A stretch of 64,000 nucleotides of DNA from Planotetraspora sp. A-T 1434. Its GTDB lineage: Bacteria > Actinomycetota > Actinomycetes > Streptosporangiales > Streptosporangiaceae. Positions 8,142 to 15,518 of this stretch are shown one piece after another. The position numbers were made by a program, and so were the translations under genes. Position 1 is the stretch's first letter, and each line of letters begins with the position of its first letter. Below the pieces are notes generated by a model. The model ran no database searches. It saw only the letters and a list, made by a program, of their open reading frames with translations, and had not been told where the DNA came from. The stretch spans positions 124,001 to 188,000 of the forward strand of contig NZ_JAOEGB010000013.1 of the NCBI RefSeq assembly GCF_025420585.1. Direction: 5' to 3'.

Positions 8142-8776
8142 CGACCGGGCTGCGCCGGTTCCGCGAGCCTCCGCAGGCAGGCCCTCAGCAGGCCGTGGAG
8201 CGGTGTGAGATGTGCGCCGAGCCGCTCGGAGAGCACCACGGCCACGTGGTGAACCTCGAGAGCCGCGCCTTGATGTGCACCTGCCGCGGGTGCTACCTGC
8301 TGTTCACCCCGAGGGGAGCCGCCGGGGGCCGGTACCGGGCCGTGCCGGAGCGCTACCTCCACGCGCCGTCGTTCCGGATCTCGGCGGCCGACTGGGACGA
8401 GCTGCAGATCCCCGTTCGCACGGCGTTCTTCTTCCGCAACTCCGCACTCGGCCGGACCGTCGCCTTCTATCCCAGTCCCGGCGGGGCGACCGAGTCGCTT
8501 CTCCCGATGGAGACATGGGAAAGAGTCCTGGAGGCCAACCCGGCGCTGGCCGAGGCCGAGCCGGACGTCGAGGCGCTGCTGGTCGACCGCCGTCCGGACG
8601 GTTTCGCGTGCCATCTCGTGCCAATCGACGCCTGCTACCGGCTGGTCGGCCTGGTGCGGCTGCACTGGAAGGGCTTCGACGGTGGGCGGGAGGCGTGGGA
8701 GGCCATCGACGGCTTCTTCGCCGATCTGCGCCGTCGCGGCGAGGTCATACCACGGGGAGGGGACGATGGCGACTGA
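8138..8776 (+). CDS. hydrogenase-associated cysteine-rich protein (DUF5947-like)
   Basis: 212 residues. The N-terminus has two Cys pairs around a His pair (RCEMCAEPLGEHHGHVV, then MCTCRGCYLLF), resembling a rubredoxin-like or zinc-ribbon knuckle. The rest has regular strand/helix alternation (FRISAADWDELQIPVRTAFF; AFYPSPGGATESLLP). From memory this is the family labelled DUF5947, found next to actinobacterial hydrogenase genes; its function is unknown. A metal site or redox link to the small subunit is plausible. The start overlaps the previous stop by ATGA. Confidence 0.8.
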   Translation: MTTGLRRFREPPQAGPQQAVERCEMCAEPLGEHHGHVVNLESRALMCTCRGCYLLFTPRGAAGGRYRAVPERYLHAPSFRISAADWDELQIPVRTAFFFRNSALGRTVAFYPSPGGATESLLPMETWERVLEANPALAEAEPDVEALLVDRRPDGFACHLVPIDACYRLVGLVRLHWKGFDGGREAWEAIDGFFADLRRRGEVIPRGGDDGD

Positions 8777-9503
8777 GCTCCGCTTCGACTGCCTGGACGC
8801 GCGGGCGGAGGCCTACGCGGCCTCTCCGACGTTGATGTTCCGGCTGCGCATCGCCGATCCGTCCGCGGCCGGGGTCCACGCCATCGCGCTGCGGTGCCAG
8901 ATCCGCGTCGAACCGCAGCGCAGGCGGTACGACGAGAGCGAGACCGCGCTTCTCGCGGATCTCTTCGGCCGGCCGTCCCGGTGGGGGGACACGCTGAAGC
9001 CGATGCAGTTCGCCCACGTGACGGCCATGGTGCCGGGCTTCGCGGGGACCACGGAGATCGACCTGCCGGTGCCCTGCAGCTACGACCTGGAAGTGGCCGC
9101 GGGGAAGTACTTCGCGTCGCTGGACGACGGAGAGGTCCCGCTGCTCCTGCTCTTCAGCGGCACCGTCTTCGCCAGGAGCGAGACCGGCTTCTCCGTACGG
9201 CAGGTGCCCTGGGAGTGCGAGACCCGCTACCGGCTGCCGGTGGCCGTGTGGCGGGACCTGATGGACCGCTACTTCCCCGGCTCCGGCTGGCTGCGGCTGG
9301 GCCGCGACACCCTGCGGGACCTGCACCGGTTCAAGACGGAACGGGCGCTGGCCACCTGGGACGAGACTGTGAACGCGCTGCTCCGGCTCCCGCCCGAGGA
9401 GACGCTTCCCTTCAAGGACGCCGGCCGTTTCGAGGACGCCCGCGACATCGAGGACGCACACGACATGAGGGAGGCACGTGACATGAGGCAGGCACGGGGA
9501 TGA
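8766..9503 (+). CDS. hydrogenase-associated protein (DUF6084-like)
   Basis: 245 residues, mostly beta-rich in the first 190 (LMFRLRIADPSAAGVHAIAL; EIDLPVPCSYDLEVAAGKYF; WECETRYRLPVAVWRDLMDR) and helical after that. It matches my memory of DUF6084, a family of unknown function seen beside group 1h hydrogenases. The last 25 residues are an acidic/basic repeat (DAR/DIED/DAHDM/EARDM), probably a tail expansion. ATG 8766 overlaps the upstream gene by 11 bases and its stop overlaps the next ATG (ATGA). Confidence 0.78.
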   Translation: MATELRFDCLDARAEAYAASPTLMFRLRIADPSAAGVHAIALRCQIRVEPQRRRYDESETALLADLFGRPSRWGDTLKPMQFAHVTAMVPGFAGTTEIDLPVPCSYDLEVAAGKYFASLDDGEVPLLLLFSGTVFARSETGFSVRQVPWECETRYRLPVAVWRDLMDRYFPGSGWLRLGRDTLRDLHRFKTERALATWDETVNALLRLPPEETLPFKDAGRFEDARDIEDAHDMREARDMRQARG

Positions 9504-10939
9504 GCGCGCCGATGGAGACGGCCCGCCGCGTCGCCGACGCCGTCCTCTACGAGGGCTACCTCCTCTACCCCTACCGCGCGTCCGCCGCCAAGAACCGGAT
9601 TCGCTGGCAGTTCGGCGTGCTCGTCCCGCCCGGCTTCACCTCGACCGGCGAGCCGTCGTCCAGCGTCACCGAATGCCTCCTCGAACCGGCGGAGGACGCC
9701 CTGCTGGACGTGCGGCTGCGCTTCCTGCACGTCAAGGCCCGGACCGTCGAGCAGGCGGAGGGCAAGGATCACCGGCCCGTCCCCGAGCTGGCCGCCGGCG
9801 AGCGGATCTACATCACCTTCGACGAGGCGACGGAGCGGGAGGCGGGAGCCGTTCTGCCCGTGGCGGAGCTGGTCGGAGCCGAGCGGATCATCGAGGTCCG
9901 CGTTCCGGGCGACCAGTCGGTCGAGCCGATCATCGGGCCGGCCGGCGAACGGCTGGGCCGCGTGGTCGCCGAGCACCGGCCGGTGCGGGCGGCCCTCCGG
10001 GCCCGAGCCGAACGGCTGGCCGGGCCGTACGGTCTGATCAAACTGCGCGTCGGGGTGGAGAACACCACCGCGTGGGAGGGGGACGACGCGTCACGGGAAA
10101 TGGCCCTGCGCGGATCGCTGATCGCCGCCCACCTGCTCATCGGGGTGTCCGGCGGGGCCTTCGTATCGCTGCTCGACCCGCCGGAGTGGGCTAGGGAGGC
10201 CGCTGAGGTCTGCCACAACGAGCACACGTGGCCCGTGCTGGTCGGCGAGCCGGGACACCGCGAGGTCGTGCTGTCGTCGCCGATCATCCTGTACGACTAC
10301 CCGGCCATCGCCCCCGAGAGTCCGGGCGACCTCTTCGACTCGACGGAGATCGACGAGCTGCTCAGCCTGCGCACGATGACGCTCACCGAGGAGGAGAAGC
10401 GGGAGGCGGCGGCCACCGACCCGCGTGTGGCCGAGATCCTGGAGAGGACCGGCGACCTGCCGCCCGAGCTGCTCGAAAGGCTCCACGGCGCGATCCGCTA
10501 CGTGGGCGCCCCCGTGGATGAGGGGCCGGTCGAGGACGGTGAGCTGGCGCACGTCCCGTCACAGGACGATTCACCGCGGGACGATTCGGCGGACGATTCG
10601 GCGGAGGACGGCTCGCCCACCCCGTGGTGGAATCCCGGCGCGGACACCGGCGTGTCACCGGAGACCGACAGCGTCATCGTCGCCGGGACGATGATCGCCA
10701 GAGGCAGCCGGGTCCGGCTGAACCCCGGGAGACGGCGCGCCGACGCCCACGACATGTTCCTGGCCGGCCGTACCGCCCGGGTCGAGGCCGTGCTGCTCGA
10801 CGTCGACGGGGTGCGGCACCTCGCCGTCACCCTCGAAGACGACCCCGCGGCCGACCTGCACCGGGCCCACGGGCGCTTCCTCTACTTCGCGCCGGACGAG
10901 GTCGAGCCGATCGGCGGCGACGGGGAGGAGAAGGCATGA
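9500..10939 (+). CDS. uncharacterised large hydrogenase-operon protein
   Basis: 479 residues with no recognised catalytic motif. The body up to about residue 340 looks like an ordered alpha/beta protein (DAVLYEGYLLYPYRASAAKN; RWQFGVLVPP; LLDVRLRFLHVK; LIKLRVGVENTTAW; HNEHTWPVLVGEPG). Residues 352-375 are an acidic Asp/Ser repeat. The last 90 residues (SRVRLNPGRRRADAHDMFLA, then HLAVTLEDDPA) form a separate small beta-rich module. Its conserved position between structural and maturation genes suggests a structural or assembly factor for the hydrogenase complex. Overlaps by ATGA at both ends. Confidence 0.75.
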   Translation: MSAPMETARRVADAVLYEGYLLYPYRASAAKNRIRWQFGVLVPPGFTSTGEPSSSVTECLLEPAEDALLDVRLRFLHVKARTVEQAEGKDHRPVPELAAGERIYITFDEATEREAGAVLPVAELVGAERIIEVRVPGDQSVEPIIGPAGERLGRVVAEHRPVRAALRARAERLAGPYGLIKLRVGVENTTAWEGDDASREMALRGSLIAAHLLIGVSGGAFVSLLDPPEWAREAAEVCHNEHTWPVLVGEPGHREVVLSSPIILYDYPAIAPESPGDLFDSTEIDELLSLRTMTLTEEEKREAAATDPRVAEILERTGDLPPELLERLHGAIRYVGAPVDEGPVEDGELAHVPSQDDSPRDDSADDSAEDGSPTPWWNPGADTGVSPETDSVIVAGTMIARGSRVRLNPGRRRADAHDMFLAGRTARVEAVLLDVDGVRHLAVTLEDDPAADLHRAHGRFLYFAPDEVEPIGGDGEEKA

Positions 10940-11610
10940 GGACCCTGGTGGCGGGCGTGGGCAACGTCTTCCTCGGCGACGACGGCTTCGGCGTGGCGGT
11001 GGCCCGGAGCCTGGCCGGAGCGGACCTGCCGGAAGGCGTCGAGGTGGCGGACTTCGGGATCCGCGGCATCCACCTCGCCTACGAGCTCACCGCCGGCCGC
11101 TACGACGCCACGATCCTGGTGGACGCCGCGCCGCGCGGCAAGGTGCCCGGCACGCTCTACGTCCTGGAGCCCTCACTGGGTGGACAGGCGGGTGCCCTGC
11201 CTGGGGACGCAGGCGCCTTCGTCGACGGCCACGCGATGACCCCCGAGGCGGTCCTCGCGCTCGCCGGCGCTCTCGCGGGCGACCGGGCCGCCCGGGGTGA
11301 CCGGCCTGACTTGGGTGACCGGGGCTACTGCTTCGACGGCGCCGGGCGCGTGCTGCTCGTCGGATGCGAGCCGTACGACACCTCACCGGGCATGGAGCTG
11401 AGCCGGCCGGTCGCGGACGCCGTCGGCAGAGCGGCCGAGCTGGTCCTCGAACTGATCGCGGAAGGGGCGGCGGCCCCGGCCACCGTCCACGGCGAGAAGC
11501 CCGACGCCAAGAAGCCCAACGTCGAGAAGCCCGACGTCGAGAAGCCCGACGTCGAGAAGCCCAACGTCGAGGAGCACCCGGCAAGGAACAAGGAGGAGGA
11601 ACGATGCTGA
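10936..11610 (+). CDS. hydrogenase maturation endopeptidase (HyaD/HupD family)
   Basis: 224 residues. The first 160 are the nickel-dependent maturation protease fold, starting MRTLVAGVGNVFLGDDGFGV, with the metal-ligand positions of the family: Asp/Glu in the GNVFLGDDGFG loop, Asp in ILVDAAPRG and His in VDGHAMTPE. It should cleave the 21-residue C-terminal extension of HhyL after Ni insertion. The last 40 residues are an in-frame repeat of a Lys-Pro-[DN]-Val-Glu pentapeptide (15-bp DNA repeat), which the family does not need. The end overlaps the next small gene. Confidence 0.92.
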   Translation: MRTLVAGVGNVFLGDDGFGVAVARSLAGADLPEGVEVADFGIRGIHLAYELTAGRYDATILVDAAPRGKVPGTLYVLEPSLGGQAGALPGDAGAFVDGHAMTPEAVLALAGALAGDRAARGDRPDLGDRGYCFDGAGRVLLVGCEPYDTSPGMELSRPVADAVGRAAELVLELIAEGAAAPATVHGEKPDAKKPNVEKPDVEKPDVEKPNVEEHPARNKEEERC

Positions 11611-11777
11611 AACGCCTACTCATCGCGGTGACCACGCTGGGCGTGGTGGCGCTGCTCATCCAGTCGTTCCCCGACATCAAGCGCTACCTGGAGATCAGGA
11701 AGATGGTCCTCCGGGGGTCTCCCGTAGCCCCGGCCGGGCGTGGCGGGCACGCCGCGCCGCCGGGCACAGCGAGGTGA
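11604..11777 (+). CDS. small single-pass membrane protein (DUF6893-like)
   Basis: 57 residues: MLKRLL, one transmembrane helix (IAVTTLGVVALLIQSF), then PDIKRYLEIRKM and a short disordered tail. A very strong ribosome-binding site (AAGGAGGAGG) lies inside the end of the protease gene, and the stop overlaps the next gene. It resembles the small actinobacterial proteins labelled DUF6893. It could anchor the soluble hydrogenase at the membrane, since neither hydrogenase subunit has a membrane segment; that is inference from position only. Confidence 0.8.
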   Translation: MLKRLLIAVTTLGVVALLIQSFPDIKRYLEIRKMVLRGSPVAPAGRGGHAAPPGTAR

Positions 11778-11785
11778 CGAGGGTC

Positions 11786-12178
11786 ATGCACGAGTTCGGG
11801 ATCGCCGAGGCCATCGTGGAGGCCGTCGAGCGCCGCGCGAACGGCAGGCGGGTACGGCGGGCGCGGGTGCGGGCGGGAGTGCTGCTGCGCATCGCCGGGC
11901 CCGCGATGGACCACGCGTTCGCCATGGTCTCCGAGGGAACCGTCGCGGAGGGCGCGGAGCTCGACCTGGTGACCGAGCCCGTCCGCGTCACCTGCCGCAC
12001 CTGCGGGCACGCGACGACGTCCGACGACGCCTTCGCGGTGTGCCCTGAATGCGGCGGCACCGACATCGACACCGAGGGCGGCGACCGTCTCGTCCTCGAA
12101 TCCATCCAGATCGCGGAGGCGTCTCATGTGCCTGGGCATCCCCGGCGAGATCGTGGAGATCCTGCCGGGCCATACTGA
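11786..12178 (+). CDS. hypA: hydrogenase nickel-insertion protein HypA
   Basis: 130 residues. It starts MHEFGIAEAIVEAV with the nickel-binding His2. The zinc site is C-x2-C ... C-x2-C (CRTCGHAT ... CPECGGTD). ATG 11786 is chosen because it yields the canonical MHE start; a GTG at 11774 overlapping the previous stop would add four residues. The C-terminus runs about 20 residues beyond the usual end and overlaps hypC by 53 bases. HypA normally works with the GTPase HypB, which is not encoded in this window. Confidence 0.94.
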   Translation: MHEFGIAEAIVEAVERRANGRRVRRARVRAGVLLRIAGPAMDHAFAMVSEGTVAEGAELDLVTEPVRVTCRTCGHATTSDDAFAVCPECGGTDIDTEGGDRLVLESIQIAEASHVPGHPRRDRGDPAGPY

Positions 12179-12404
12179 CCTCGCCAAGGTCGATGTGAGC
12201 GGAGTCCGGCGGGCCATCAACGTCGGCCTGCTCGAGAACGAGCGGCTCCAGCCGGGCGACTGGATCCTCATCCACGTCGGCTTCGCCCTGTCGAAGATCG
12301 ACGAGGAGGAGGCCAGGGCCGCGCTGGACTTCCTGGAGGGCATCGGCCAGGCCTACGACGACGAACTGGCCGCGCTCCGTGGCTCTTCGATAGACCGGGG
12401 GTGA
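12126..12404 (+). CDS. hypC: hydrogenase assembly chaperone HypC
   Basis: 92 residues with the canonical start MCLGIPGEIVEILPG (Cys2 carries the Fe(CN)2CO precursor with HypD and delivers it to the large subunit) and LQPGDWILIHVGFALSKIDE. It starts inside the hypA frame and is followed by hypD after six bases. This is the orthodox counterpart of the divergent HypC-like protein at the head of the operon. Confidence 0.95.
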   Translation: MCLGIPGEIVEILPGHTDLAKVDVSGVRRAINVGLLENERLQPGDWILIHVGFALSKIDEEEARAALDFLEGIGQAYDDELAALRGSSIDRG

Positions 12405-12410
12405 GCCGCG

Positions 12411-13535
12411 GTGCGCTTCGTCGACGAATACCGCGACGCCGAGAAGGCGAGGGCCCTCTCAGCGAAGATCGCGAGCCTGTGTGAGCCGGGCCGCGCGTAC
12501 AAGTTCATGGAGGTCTGCGGCGGCCACACCCACACGATCTACAAGCACGGGCTGGAGGACTATCTGCCCGAGACCATCACCCTCGTCCACGGCCCCGGCT
12601 GCCCGGTCTGTGTGATCCCGATGGGCCGGGTCGACGACGCCATCCACATCGCCGAGCGACCCGGCGTCGTGATGACCTCGTTCGGGGACATGATGCGCGT
12701 GCCGGGCGGGCGGGGCTCGTTCTTCGACTCCATGGCTCAGGGCGCGGAGATCCGCATGGTTTACTCGCCGCTGGACGCGCTCAAGGTCGCCCGGCAGAAC
12801 CCGGACAAGCACGTGGTGTTCATGGCGATCGGCTTCGAGACCACGGCCCCGTCGACCGCCATGACGGTGCTGCGCGCGGCGGCCGAGGAGATCGGCAACT
12901 TCTCGATCTTCTGCAACCACGTGACGATCATCCCCGCGATCAAGGCGATCCTGGACTCCCCCGACCTGCGCCTGGACGGTTTCATCGGTCCCGGTCACGT
13001 GTCGACGATCATCGGCTGCCGGCCGTACGAGTTCATCGCCCGCGACTACGGCAAACCGCTGGTCGTGGCGGGGTTCGAGCCGCTGGACATCCTGCAGTCG
13101 ATCTACATGCTGCTCGTGCAGTTGGCCGAGGGGCGGTCGCAAATCGAGAACCAGTACGCCCGCGTCGTGCCGTGGGCGGGCAACCTCAAGGCGCTCAAGG
13201 CGATCAACGAGGTCATGGAGCTCCGCCCGTACTTCGAGTGGCGCGGGCTCGGCTTCATCTCCCACTCCGCGCTGAAGGTGCGGGAGCGGTACGCCGCCTT
13301 CGACGCCGAGCGGATCTTCGAGATCCCCGGCAGCCGGGTGGCCGACCCCAAGGCCTGCCAGTGCGGCGAGGTCCTCAAGGGCGTGCTGAAGCCGTGGGAG
13401 TGCAAGGTGTTCGGCACCGCCTGCACGCCGGAGACGCCGATCGGCACCTGCATGGTGTCCTCCGAGGGCGCCTGCGCCGCCTACTACAACTTCGGCCGTT
13501 TCTCCCGGGAGCGGGTGAGGGAGGCGACACGGTGA
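12411..13535 (+). CDS. hypD: hydrogenase formation protein HypD
   Basis: 374 residues, full length. The 4Fe-4S protein on which Fe(CN)2CO is assembled with HypC and HypE. Motifs: MEVCGGHTHTIYKHGL, GPGCPVCVIPMGRVDDAI, FETTAPSTAMTV, GPGHVSTIIGCRPYE and the C-terminal cluster cysteines (DPKACQCGEVLKG; PWECKVFGTACTPETPIGTC). GTG start at 12411 behind a GGGGGTGAG sequence. The stop overlaps the hypE start (GTGA). Confidence 0.95.
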   Translation: MRFVDEYRDAEKARALSAKIASLCEPGRAYKFMEVCGGHTHTIYKHGLEDYLPETITLVHGPGCPVCVIPMGRVDDAIHIAERPGVVMTSFGDMMRVPGGRGSFFDSMAQGAEIRMVYSPLDALKVARQNPDKHVVFMAIGFETTAPSTAMTVLRAAAEEIGNFSIFCNHVTIIPAIKAILDSPDLRLDGFIGPGHVSTIIGCRPYEFIARDYGKPLVVAGFEPLDILQSIYMLLVQLAEGRSQIENQYARVVPWAGNLKALKAINEVMELRPYFEWRGLGFISHSALKVRERYAAFDAERIFEIPGSRVADPKACQCGEVLKGVLKPWECKVFGTACTPETPIGTCMVSSEGACAAYYNFGRFSRERVREATR

Positions 13536-14779
13536 CGGACGTCAAGAGCACGGACATCAAGAGGACGGGCATCGCGGCGGACATCGAGGGGACGGACACC
13601 CAAGACACGGGCACCGCAGGCACGGGCACCGCAGGCATGGGCACCGAGAGGACGGCCGGATGGGCCGAGGCCGCCATCCGGGAACACGCCGCCGACACGC
13701 GCGCGCCGAGCCGTGAGGAGCAGGTCCTCGAACGGATCGACCGGGCGCGCCGCCGCAAGGCCAGGGTGAAGGAGGAGCACATCACCATGGCCCACGGCTC
13801 CGGGGGCAAGGCCACGCAGACCCTGGTCGAGGCGGTCTTCCTCGAAGCGTTCCGCAACCCGCTGCTGGAGCCTCTGGAGGACGGCGCCGTGCTGGGCGTC
13901 GGCTCCGCCCGTCTCGCCTTCACCACCGACTCCTACGTGGTCTCCCCGCTGTTCTTTCCTGGAGGCGACATCGGGGATCTCGCGGTCAACGGGACGGTCA
14001 ACGACCTGTCGGTGTGCGGGGCGCGCCCGCTGTACCTGTCGGCCGGGTTCGTGCTCGAAGAGGGCTTCCCGGTGGCCGACCTCAGGCGCATCACCACGTC
14101 GATGGCCGAGGCCGCCGCCGCGGCGGACGTCCAGATCGTGACCGGTGACACCAAGGTGGTGCAGCGGGGCAAGGCCGACGGCTGCTACGTCAACACGTCG
14201 GGCGTCGGGCTGCTGGACCGGCCGATCAGCCTCAGTGTGGCCGGGGCACGGCCGGGCGACGCGGTCATCGTGTCCGGGCCGATCGGCGAGCACGGCGTCA
14301 CGATCATGCTGGCCCGGGGCGAGCTGGACATCGAGGCCGACCTGACGTCGGACACCGCCCCGCTGAGCGGCCTCACCACGGCGCTGCTCGACGCCTGCCC
14401 CGATGGGGTCCGCTGCCTCCGCGACGCCACCCGCGGCGGGGTCGCGACGATCCTCAACGAGGTCGCCCGCGCCTCGGACGTCGCCGTGGTCATCGAGGAG
14501 GACGCCATTCCGGTACGGCCCGGCGTGCGGGGGGCGTGCGAGCTGCTCGGCATCGACCCGCTCTACGTCGCCTGCGAGGGACGCATGATCGCGGTGGTGG
14601 ACGGCCCGGCGGCGGACGCGGCCCTCGCGGCCCTGCGCGCGGATCCCCTCGGCGAGGGCGCGGCGCTCATCGGCCACGTCAAGGACGACCCTCCGGGGCT
14701 CGTGCTGCTGAAGACGTCCTTCGGCGGCACCCGCATCGTCGACGTTCTCGTCGGCGATCCGCTGCCCCGGATCTGCTGA
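13532..14779 (+). CDS. hypE: hydrogenase expression/formation protein HypE
   Basis: 415 residues. The catalytic body starts near residue 80 with HITMAHGSGGKATQTLV and runs to the invariant C-terminal PRIC, whose Cys is carbamoylated by HypF and dehydrated to thiocyanate (the CN source). ATP-binding features of the PurM/ThiL-like fold are present (FTTDSYVVSPLFFPGGDIGD; VNGTVNDLSVCGA; DATRGGVATILNEVA). The N-terminal 80 residues are an unusual extension, starting with Thr/Gly/Asp-rich repeats (including TGTAG units) and then a charged helix. GTG 13532 overlaps the hypD stop. Confidence 0.94.
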   Translation: MTDVKSTDIKRTGIAADIEGTDTQDTGTAGTGTAGMGTERTAGWAEAAIREHAADTRAPSREEQVLERIDRARRRKARVKEEHITMAHGSGGKATQTLVEAVFLEAFRNPLLEPLEDGAVLGVGSARLAFTTDSYVVSPLFFPGGDIGDLAVNGTVNDLSVCGARPLYLSAGFVLEEGFPVADLRRITTSMAEAAAAADVQIVTGDTKVVQRGKADGCYVNTSGVGLLDRPISLSVAGARPGDAVIVSGPIGEHGVTIMLARGELDIEADLTSDTAPLSGLTTALLDACPDGVRCLRDATRGGVATILNEVARASDVAVVIEEDAIPVRPGVRGACELLGIDPLYVACEGRMIAVVDGPAADAALAALRADPLGEGAALIGHVKDDPPGLVLLKTSFGGTRIVDVLVGDPLPRIC

Positions 14780-14803
14780 GCCTTCTGAAAGGAGGTGCTG
14801 ACC

Positions 14804-15223
14804 ATGAAGGAGACAGGCCCCCCGACCAAGCCGGGCCGGTTCGAGGGAGAGGACCAGCACGGGTACTCCCCCGATGTGGAACGCGGCAGCGAGGAGGCCG
14901 TCCAGGCGGGCGACCGGGCCTTCTCACCCGAGGCGGCCGGCGCGCCGGACCGCGGACGTGAGGAGTCCGAGGAGGAGCGGTCCGGCGTCTCCGCGACCGA
15001 CACGGAGGCGAGGTCCCCGCAGGACGTGGGCAAGAGCGCGTCCAGGCAGGGAGAGGAGATCGCCGGCCAGGAGCAGGAGCCCGGGCGGGAGCCCGCCGGC
15101 GCCACCGGAAAGGCGCGACGCCCGACCGGCACGTCGACCACGGAGGACTCCACCGGAGTCGGGAAGCAGGAGCCCATCGACGAGGAGAGCCCGACCCTGC
15201 CCGCAGGCGACCAAGGCGGCTAA
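14804..15223 (+). CDS. acidic disordered protein ending the hydrogenase operon
   Basis: 139 residues, very rich in Glu, Gly, Pro, Ser and Asp with almost no hydrophobic core, so probably disordered. A clear site (AAAGGAGG) precedes ATG 14804, which is 24 bases after hypE, so it appears translated with the operon. No family is recognised. Weak composition similarity to small stress or spacer proteins gives no function. Confidence 0.6.
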   Translation: MKETGPPTKPGRFEGEDQHGYSPDVERGSEEAVQAGDRAFSPEAAGAPDRGREESEEERSGVSATDTEARSPQDVGKSASRQGEEIAGQEQEPGREPAGATGKARRPTGTSTTEDSTGVGKQEPIDEESPTLPAGDQGG

Positions 15224-15231
15224 CCCTCGCG

Positions 15232-15400
15232 CGTGATCATGCACCGGTTCCTCGCCACGAGCGGTGACCTGCCCCTTCGCAGGCCGTGATCATGCACCGG
15301 TTCCTCGCCACGAGCGGTGACCTGCCCCTTCGCAGGCCGTGATCATGCACGGGCTCCTGGCGACGGGCAATGACCTGCCTGTCCGGGGACGTGATCATGC
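15232..15400. repeat. 53-bp tandem repeat, three units plus a degenerate fourth
   Basis: Units start at 15232, 15285 and 15338 (core CGTGATCATGCACCGGTTCC), with a diverged copy from 15390. The array lies between the convergent hydrogenase operon and hypF. Each unit contains a TGATCA palindrome. The rest of the interval to 15518 shows no gene. Confidence 0.85.
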
Positions 15401-15518
15401 GACGATTCGGCGATCGGTGGTGCGCCGCAGGACGAGGCGCCTTCGCCCATACGACGACCGGCCGCTTGCGGTGACCACAAGCGGTGACTACGAACGGCCG
15501 GCCGCTCGGCGGCGGGCG

